Assembly: GCA_023420245.1 (NCBI GenBank)
Contig: JAEZWL010000037.1
Span: 1 to 5,990 of the forward strand
Direction of reading: 5' to 3'
Length of the DNA: 5,990 nucleotides
Source of the DNA: Bacillota bacterium
Lineage (GTDB): Bacteria; Bacillota; Clostridia; Oscillospirales; Acutalibacteraceae
In this document: piece after piece, positions 1 to 4,064 of the stretch
Numbering within the stretch: the first letter of the stretch is position 1
How the letters are laid out: each line of letters opens with the position of its first letter
The notes under the pieces: model-generated
Told to the model about the DNA's origin: nothing
Seen by the model: only the letters and a program-made list of their open reading frames with translations
Databases searched by the model: none
Position numbers and translations under genes: made by a program

Positions 1-1916
1 AAATCATCTGCTTCAACAGCATCAGAGTCTGCTTTGAATGCGGTGTCACCGACTTTAAAGTCATTTGTAATCTTCAAAATCGGATTACCGGAAACGCCTT
101 CAATGATGTAGAGCTTGCCGGCAAGAACCTTCAATGTGCCAGAGCCGCTTACATATTCCGCTGTAATATCACTGTCGAAAGAAACCTTGCTGCCATCGGC
201 AACGTCAACCGTATCAACCTTAGCGGAGCCGGTGAAAACAACGTCATCGTCTTCGTTGGTTGTTTCGATCGTAGCCTTGGCTGCATTAACAGGGGAAGAT
301 ACCTTGCCCTGGAAATCATCAAAGGAAAGAACCGTATTGTCGCGATAATCAAAATCAATCTTACCGGAGGTAACATTGTCACCCTTGAGGATTAATTTTG
401 CGCTGTCGCTCTTCGCTTTGTAGGATTTGAAGGAAACCTTGGAGCTGCTGGAATCAATGGTGGTATCCGCGCCGCAGGTAATCGCGCCGACAGAAGTGGT
501 GACTTCGTCATCATTTCCGTTAACATCAATATTTGACCCGGATTTAATGTCGCCTGTTGTGCCGCTGTTTACGACTACCGCTCCGGATGCATCGATGCTG
601 CCCACCGATCCGCCGTCTACCTTTACGGTTCCGCCGTTATCGGTTGTGATGTTGCCAACTTTTGCATTGTCAACAGTCACATTTCCGGAATCAAGATCGA
701 TTGCGGACACACTGCCTGCCTTAACATCAATTGAACCCAGATTACCGGTAATTTTGCCTACGGAAGAAGACTTATCATCAACCGTAACAACACCGGAACC
801 AACCGCAAAGTTGATGTCATAACCCGTTACGTCGATGCGGGTTGTGTTCTGGGAACTGTTGGAGCCATTGTACAGGTATGTATTCTTATCCTTGCCGATA
901 TTCAGGAACTGCTTTGCAAGTACCTTATTGGCAACCTTGGCTTTTGCAGTTACTTTATCTTTTGAAACATTCTGTGCAAGGGCGGCGTTCATATCTACAC
1001 CGGAAGATGTATGAGAAGCCGTAAAGGAGATATTCCCTACTTTAACATCCTTGGTTACATAAGCCGCGATTTTACCAGCCTGCGAGCCATCTTTCACAAG
1101 CTTAAGCTTGTCGACGTTGCCGGATGCGCTAATCGTAAAGCCAGCCGCATTCTTCACTGCCGAGGTATCGCTGCTGAGCGCAACACTCTGATAAACATAG
1201 GAAGCCGCCGCATCGGTTGCGGAAGGCACCGCGTAGTATACGCCGATTTCATGCTTATCAACAACGTCTGCAATCCCGTCAACAGTAGCGATGCTATCGG
1301 ACTTCTGTGCAAAGTCATCAATCGCTTTGATTGACTTACCTACACGGTTCGCTGCTGTGAATGTGCCTGTGATATCGCCAGTCGAATAAGCTTTACCGAC
1401 GATTACCGTACCGTAATCCAAAACACTAACGGTAACGTTTGTTCTTGCCTTAACAATAACTTCATCGCCGTCGTTGTTCGTGTAAGTACCTTTGTAAAGA
1501 ATAGAGAGAACCTCGCTGCCGTCTTCCGACCCACTTTTCAGTGTCAGCCAGGTGTCTTTTTCTTCATCAATGGAGTTGCCCTCTTCTGTGCCCCATTTTA
1601 ACAGCTTGTCTCCGGAAACATGAGAAACATCGATGATTCCTTTTACAGATACATCCTGATGATCTGTTGTGTCCATCGTTACACCGGTTTTCGATTGCGT
1701 ATTAATCCATGCTGTTAAATCAACACGAGTTTGATTAACCTGAGAATCTTTTGTGCCGCCGTTAACCATGTACAGAACCTTTGCATCGTCTTCTTTCAGA
1801 TCAACGGAACCGCTGACGGTCTTTGTAGCCGCAAAAGCGAAGTTTGTCGAAAAGCTTGTTGCTACCAGTGCCAAAGAAAGCACCAGAGAAACAACTCTTC
1901 CTGTAGTTTTTCTCAT
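1..1916 (-). CDS. Secreted cell-surface protein with beta-solenoid-like repeats (S-layer-like); 3' end outside window
   Basis: The frame is open without a stop from the ATG at 1916 to the window edge, giving 638 codons with the end missing. AGGAGG (1926-1931) lies 9 nt before the ATG. Residues 1-29 form a classic signal peptide: a basic start (MRKTTGR), a hydrophobic core around 8-18, and an AFA-A or FAA-T cleavage site. The mature part is rich in Asp, Ser, Thr, Gly, Val and Lys, and I saw one Cys (481). Residues about 386-487 carry a repeat of about 17 residues with VGxI-type cores: VGKI 386, VSAI 403, VGNI 420, VGSI 438, TGDI 454 and VGAI 476. Each is followed by a short alternating-hydrophobic strand, as expected for a parallel beta-solenoid. 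The signal peptide, composition and strong promoter suggest an S-layer or other abundant surface protein. No SLH domain, sortase motif or enzyme motif is visible, although any anchor could lie in the missing C-terminus. The CDS itself is certain; the S-layer role is inference. Confidence 0.85.
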   Translation of the reverse strand, partial: MRKTTGRVVSLVLSLALVATSFSTNFAFAATKTVSGSVDLKEDDAKVLYMVNGGTKDSQVNQTRVDLTAWINTQSKTGVTMDTTDHQDVSVKGIIDVSHVSGDKLLKWGTEEGNSIDEEKDTWLTLKSGSEDGSEVLSILYKGTYTNNDGDEVIVKARTNVTVSVLDYGTVIVGKAYSTGDITGTFTAANRVGKSIKAIDDFAQKSDSIATVDGIADVVDKHEIGVYYAVPSATDAAASYVYQSVALSSDTSAVKNAAGFTISASGNVDKLKLVKDGSQAGKIAAYVTKDVKVGNISFTASHTSSGVDMNAALAQNVSKDKVTAKAKVANKVLAKQFLNIGKDKNTYLYNGSNSSQNTTRIDVTGYDINFAVGSGVVTVDDKSSSVGKITGNLGSIDVKAGSVSAIDLDSGNVTVDNAKVGNITTDNGGTVKVDGGSVGSIDASGAVVVNSGTTGDIKSGSNIDVNGNDDEVTTSVGAITCGADTTIDSSSSKVSFKSYKAKSDSAKLILKGDNVTSGKIDFDYRDNTVLSFDDFQGKVSSPVNAAKATIETTNEDDDVVFTGSAKVDTVDVADGSKVSFDSDITAEYVSGSGTLKVLAGKLYIIEGVSGNPILKITNDFKVGDTAFKADSDAVEADD

Positions 1917-2038
1917 CCTAATTGTCCTCCTTAATTAAAGTGAGCACAAGTGAAATGACTATTTTTTGATTTTTTCCCTTTTATCCGTAAAATGGAAATT
2001 TTATGTATTTGATACGTGCTATGAGAATTTTAAACATC

Positions 2039-2094
2039 TTTGCCGCAGTGAAACCGCGATATAAAATAAGTCGCGTTCAACCACCAAGGGCAAA
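2039..2094 (-). repeat. Long imperfect stem-loop in the leader
   Basis: On the minus strand, TTTGCC (2094-2089) pairs with GGCAAA (2044-2039). A middle section pairs with bulges and G-U pairs. An apical stem, CGCGA (2075-2071) with TCGCG (2059-2055), closes an 11-nt AT-rich loop. About 20 pairs can be drawn in 56 nt. The copies of AAACATC at 2032-2038 and 2092-2098 are direct repeats at its two ends. Confidence 0.5.
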
Positions 2095-2168
2095 CATCGT
2101 CTATTCTGTGATCAAACAAACTCCCCTCCCGATAAAAGCTTCAAGCAATGATTTCTTGCGTCTCATGG

Positions 2169-2201
2169 GCCGGCATATCGCCCTGCTGTTTGGCTGCCGG
2201 C
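2169..2201 (-). repeat. GC-rich stem-loop in the leader
   Basis: GCCGGCA (2169-2175) and TGCCGGC (2195-2201) are perfect inverted repeats of 7 bp. Inside them GCC (2180-2182) can pair with GGC (2192-2194). No T-run follows on the minus strand, so this is not a terminator. It stands out as GC-rich in an AT-rich spacer and is probably a folded part of the leader RNA. Confidence 0.45.
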
Positions 2202-2296
2202 AATACCAGTTTTTGCTGTAATTAGCCGTCAAGTTCCATTACTACAAATTTTTATCAAAAAAAATCTTCAAATAATTCCACCTCGTGCTGTGCAAT

Positions 2297-2326
2297 AGTA
2301 TACCTAATTTCTGTCTGTATTGTCAA
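2297..2326 (-). promoter_or_regulatory. Sigma-A-type promoter of the surface-protein gene
   Basis: On the minus strand a perfect -35 box TTGACA (2326-2321) is followed by an 18-bp spacer and TATACT (2302-2297), one mismatch from TATAAT. The expected start is near 2290. It points at the surface-protein gene with no other gene between. The near-consensus boxes suggest strong vegetative transcription. Confidence 0.75.
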
Positions 2327-2329
2327 TTA

Positions 2330-2369
2330 TATACTAGAATTACCATTAATTACTATACAAAATTACCAT
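2330..2369 (-). promoter_or_regulatory. Tandem AT-rich repeats just upstream of the -35 box
   Basis: Two direct copies of a near-identical motif, TATAC-(T)AGAATTACCAT at 2330-2346 and TATAC-AAAATTACCAT at 2354-2369, begin 4 bp upstream of the -35 box. Their starts are 24 bp apart, and the shared core is AATTACCAT. Two copies roughly two helix turns apart fit either a pair of protein binding sites or an UP-element. Nothing in the window identifies a binding protein. Confidence 0.4.
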
Positions 2370-2635
2370 AAAACGGAAATCCTGTCTTGTATTTCATTAA
2401 AGTTTCCGCTTCTTACAATATTAATCAATCTATGATAAAGGATAACCCAGTAATAGAAAATTGGCGAATACCAATTTTTAGTTAACAAAAACCGTTAATT
2501 GAGTCAAAATTGGCAATTTTCAAGACGGTATATAATACTTATAGTATGATTTATAAATTAACATACAAATGGTATATACTATTACTTCTTTTCTCCGTCT
2601 CTCAGCGCATCTTCCGCAATAATTCCCGTCTAAAA
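2370..2635. other. AT-rich intergenic spacer without a gene
   Basis: No open frame with a ribosome binding site is visible on either strand. The stretch is strongly AT-rich and contains inverted and direct repeats: the AAAATTGG palindrome at 2457-2478, AAAATTGGC again at 2506-2514, and GGTATATA at 2527-2534 and 2571-2578. Plus-strand promoter-like strings occur (TATAAT 2531-2536, TATACT 2575-2580), but no gene lies downstream of them. Confidence 0.5.
2457..2478. repeat. Perfect palindrome AAAATTGG-N6-CCAATTTT
   Basis: Eight-base arms at 2457-2464 and 2471-2478 are perfect inverted repeats around CGAATA. The half-site AAAATTGGC recurs at 2506-2514 and is followed by AATTTT. The dyad looks like a regulator operator, but it lies about 130-150 bp upstream of the -35 box, so the target promoter is uncertain. 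Confidence 0.4.
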
Positions 2636-2774
2636 GGGAGCTGCTGCAAAGTAGCCTCTACAAAAAATGCGCCTTGAGTGGGCTTCAATCAGCCGTTTCA
2701 AGGCGCATTTTCTTATTTTACAGGATGTTTCTCTGTGCAAGCTGCTCCTGCAACATCATTTTGCAACAAGCCTC
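2636..2774 (+). mobile_element. MITE-like repeat element A with terminal inverted repeats
   Basis: The left end GGGAGCTGCTGCAAAGT (2636-2652) is an imperfect inverted repeat of the right end ATTTTGCAACAAGCCTC (2758-2774). In between is a long terminator-like hairpin. The first ~75 bp of element A on the plus strand align with element B (3898-4052) read on the minus strand, including GCTGYTGCAAARTAGCCT and the TTCAAGGCGCATTTTC arm. The element encodes no protein. The CTGTTGCAAA core resembles the terminal repeats of IS6-family elements (IS26 type), a comparison made from memory. No clear target-site duplication is visible. Confidence 0.5.
2662..2711 (-). terminator. Intrinsic terminator downstream of the lyase gene (bidirectional-looking)
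   Basis: Arms AAAATGCGCCTTGA (2664-2677) and TCAAGGCGCATTTT (2698-2711) are a perfect 14-bp inverted repeat. An inner GGCT/AGCC pairing (2681-2684 with 2691-2694) extends it. On the minus strand it ends in a run of six T (2667-2662), about 108 nt after the lyase stop codon. The plus strand also has a T-rich tail, so it could stop transcription in both directions. Confidence 0.75.
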
Positions 2775-2818
2775 TCAGTTTGCAGACAAGCCGGCAGACT
2801 GACGACAAAGCGTGGCGT

Positions 2819-3814
2819 TTAAACCACATAGAGAATCTTCGAAGGACCGAAACGCGCTTCGATTTCTTTTCTCAAGAAATCCTCCCCTTCCGCGCGCAGG
2901 GGTGCTTGATAACAATACTTTCCCCGACCTCTTCCCGTCATTTGTTCTCTGTGATACAGTTCGACCGCGTTGGGAAACGCCTCCTGGTTGATTGCTCTCT
3001 GGACAAAGCTGTAGGTCATAAAGATCACTTCCATTACCATTTGCGCCTTAACAACAGGTGACAAACGGTCTGCCAGAATATCCAACAGCTCAAGATACAG
3101 CGGTTTCCAATTTTCCAGCAGGATAATCGGGGCAAGGAGCAGACCTACGCGGTAACCTGCCTCACCCAGCTTGTTGATCGCGGTAATCCTGCTTTCCAGC
3201 GGAGAGGTTCCGAACTCTACCTTGCTGATAATTTCCTGCGGGTTTACGCTCATACGGACGATCACTCTTCCCCTATGATTCAGCGTAAGCAAAGGGTCCA
3301 CCTGCTCAAATTTGGTGGGAAATGTGAGGAAGCCCTTTTCGTGCTCGGCAAAATTTTCAATTGTCCACGGAAGATTACCGGTTATGGTATTTTCCAGAAT
3401 CAGGTCGCTGTTGCTGCCGATTTCGAAGGTCAGGTCACGGTCAGATTTGGCGGCGGTTTTCACCAGCTTCTGCATCATCTCCTCCCGGTTCACAAAAAGG
3501 CGCAGATAGGAGCATTTATTGTAATTGCAAACAAGATAGCAGTACATGCACATCGCCGTACAGCCGGAAGAGGTATAGGGAACCAGAAAGTCGGATACCT
3601 TATGATTCGGCACATATTGGTGCGTTTTGCGTACACCGACAATTAAAAGCCGCTTCAATTTCGGGAAGCTGCTGTTCGGGCTGGACTGAAGCTCCGGTAT
3701 CCGGTTATGGCTCTCGATTGGAATCCAGGGCACATTCGGGTATTGTGCGTGCAGCTGCTCCCCTAAGGGATAATCCAAGGCACCCGGTTCATAAAAAACT
3801 TGCTCGGGGAACAA
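2819..3814 (-). CDS. splB: Spore photoproduct lyase family radical SAM protein
   Basis: This 331-residue protein aligns along its length with Bacillus subtilis SplB (342 aa), from EPGALDYPLG (9-18) through the VGVRKT block (59-64) to the C-terminal GKYCYQ (298-303). SplB uses a [4Fe-4S] cluster and S-adenosylmethionine to reverse the UV-induced thymine dimer (spore photoproduct) during germination. The CX3CX2C cluster motif is C85, C89, C92, followed by Tyr93. Ser134 stands where Bacillus has Cys141, the hydrogen-atom donor, and two extra Cys (96, 101) follow the cluster, so the exact reaction is uncertain. I chose the TTG at 3814 because AAGGAG lies 9 nt before it and it matches the family N-terminus. 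The frame extends to a TTG at 3886, but that codon is upstream of the apparent promoter. No splA-like gene is present. The gene stands alone between two repeat elements. The family call is firm; the substrate is not. Confidence 0.88.
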   Translation of the reverse strand: MFPEQVFYEPGALDYPLGEQLHAQYPNVPWIPIESHNRIPELQSSPNSSFPKLKRLLIVGVRKTHQYVPNHKVSDFLVPYTSSGCTAMCMYCYLVCNYNKCSYLRLFVNREEMMQKLVKTAAKSDRDLTFEIGSNSDLILENTITGNLPWTIENFAEHEKGFLTFPTKFEQVDPLLTLNHRGRVIVRMSVNPQEIISKVEFGTSPLESRITAINKLGEAGYRVGLLLAPIILLENWKPLYLELLDILADRLSPVVKAQMVMEVIFMTYSFVQRAINQEAFPNAVELYHREQMTGRGRGKYCYQAPLRAEGEDFLRKEIEARFGPSKILYVV

Positions 3815-3823
3815 AATCACCGT

Positions 3824-3829
3824 CTCCTT
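3824..3829 (-). promoter_or_regulatory. Ribosome binding site that sets the TTG start of the lyase gene
   Basis: AAGGAG on the minus strand lies 9 nt before the TTG at 3814 but only 3 nt before the in-frame GTG at 3820. The spacing favours TTG. The protein then begins MFPEQVFYEPGALDYPLG, close to the Bacillus SplB N-terminus. Confidence 0.7.
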
Positions 3830-3848
3830 CCGTCTGTTAACAGAATAA

Positions 3849-3878
3849 TAGTATGCTGCCGGCTCACTGCAATTATAC
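3849..3878 (-). promoter_or_regulatory. Sigma-G-type (forespore) promoter of the lyase gene
   Basis: On the minus strand GTATA (3878-3874), exactly 18 bp, then CATACTA (3855-3849) fits the published sigma-G consensus GNATR-N18-CATNNTA at every defined position. The predicted start near 3842 is about 28 nt before the TTG codon. In Bacillus splAB is in the sigma-G regulon, which supports the reading. A sigma-A alternative using TATAAT at 3877-3872 has no acceptable -35 box. Confidence 0.65.
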
Positions 3879-3921
3879 CGCCGCAAGCTTCCTCACACAG
3901 GGCTCTTGCAAAATGAATTTG

Positions 3922-3951
3922 TATGGAATTGACTATATCGTCAATTCCATA
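3922..3951. repeat. Perfect 12-bp inverted repeat inside element B
   Basis: TATGGAATTGAC (3922-3933) and GTCAATTCCATA (3940-3951) are perfect inverted repeats separated by TATATC. Element A has no counterpart at the equivalent place. It sits between the exporter terminator and the lyase promoter. It could be a second hairpin of the element or an operator; the sequence does not decide. Confidence 0.5.
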
Positions 3952-3956
3952 ACCAC

Positions 3957-4006
3957 AAAAGAAAATGCGCCTTGAAGCGGCTTCAAAAGCCCACGCAAGA
4001 CGCATT
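3957..4006 (-). terminator. Intrinsic terminator of the ABC exporter gene
   Basis: Arms AATGCGCCTTG (3964-3974) and CAAGACGCATT (3996-4006) pair at 10 of 11 positions. The C-A mismatch on the plus strand becomes a G-U pair in the minus-strand transcript. An inner GGCTT/AAGCC pairing adds to the stem. TTTTCTTTT follows on the minus strand (3965-3957). The hairpin lies about 60 nt past the exporter stop at 4065. Confidence 0.75.
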
Positions 4007-4064
4007 CTTTGTGCACTATTTTTCGGCAAGGCTATTTTGCAACAGCCCCCTGATATGATTGATA

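Larger units (their letters stand above)
1917..2290 (-). promoter_or_regulatory. Long structured 5' leader of the surface-protein gene
   Basis: If transcription starts about 7 nt after the -10 box at 2297-2302, the mRNA has a leader of roughly 370 nt before the ATG at 1916. The stretch contains no convincing gene. It holds a U-rich segment near its 5' end (2256-2264), two stem-loops (2169-2201 and 2039-2094), and the ribosome binding site at 1926-1931. I compared it from memory with the c-di-GMP-I, TPP, SAM, purine, glycine and cobalamin riboswitch consensus cores and found no match. A long leader often stabilises or regulates the mRNA of an abundant surface protein; that role is inferred here. 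Confidence 0.5.
3898..4052 (-). mobile_element. MITE-like repeat element B with terminal inverted repeats
   Basis: The left end AGGGCTCTTGCAAAAT (3899-3914) and the reverse complement of the right end, GGGGCTGTTGCAAAAT (from 4049-4034), match at 14 of 16 positions, and outer CAG/CTG bases extend them. Inside are two hairpins (3922-3951 and 3964-4006). Read on the minus strand its first ~90 bp align with element A on the plus strand. It is about 155 bp long and encodes no transposase, as expected for a non-autonomous element. No convincing target-site duplication is visible at its edges. The terminal core resembles IS6-family ends from memory. Confidence 0.55.

Noticed and set aside
427..822. 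Plus-strand 131-codon frame opposite the surface-protein gene
   Set aside because: It is a shadow of the minus-strand repeats: its Ser/Thr/Pro-rich sequence is the complement of the Gly/Asp/Val-rich coding strand, and it lacks a ribosome binding site.
2041..2100. Plus-strand AAGGGCAAAC string resembling part of the c-di-GMP-I riboswitch core
   Set aside because: Only a short string matches. The GACGCAAAGCC partner and the second helix are absent, and the strand is opposite to the only nearby gene.
2101..2166. Minus-strand 21-codon frame inside the leader (begins MRRKKSLLEAF), a possible leader peptide
   Set aside because: No Shine-Dalgarno sequence precedes the ATG, which sits against the GC-rich hairpin. 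Nothing in the peptide suggests attenuation, such as runs of one amino acid.
2003..2221. Plus-strand 72-codon open frame in the spacer
   Set aside because: There is no ribosome binding site before the ATG, no recognisable protein pattern, and it lies antisense to the structured leader of the surface-protein gene.
2678..3061. Plus-strand 127-codon frame from element A into the lyase gene
   Set aside because: It starts inside the terminator hairpin loop and runs antisense to the conserved C-terminus of the lyase.
3815..3886. 24-codon N-terminal extension of the lyase starting at TTG 3886
   Set aside because: It lies across the predicted sigma-G promoter, has no ribosome binding site, and does not match the family N-terminus.
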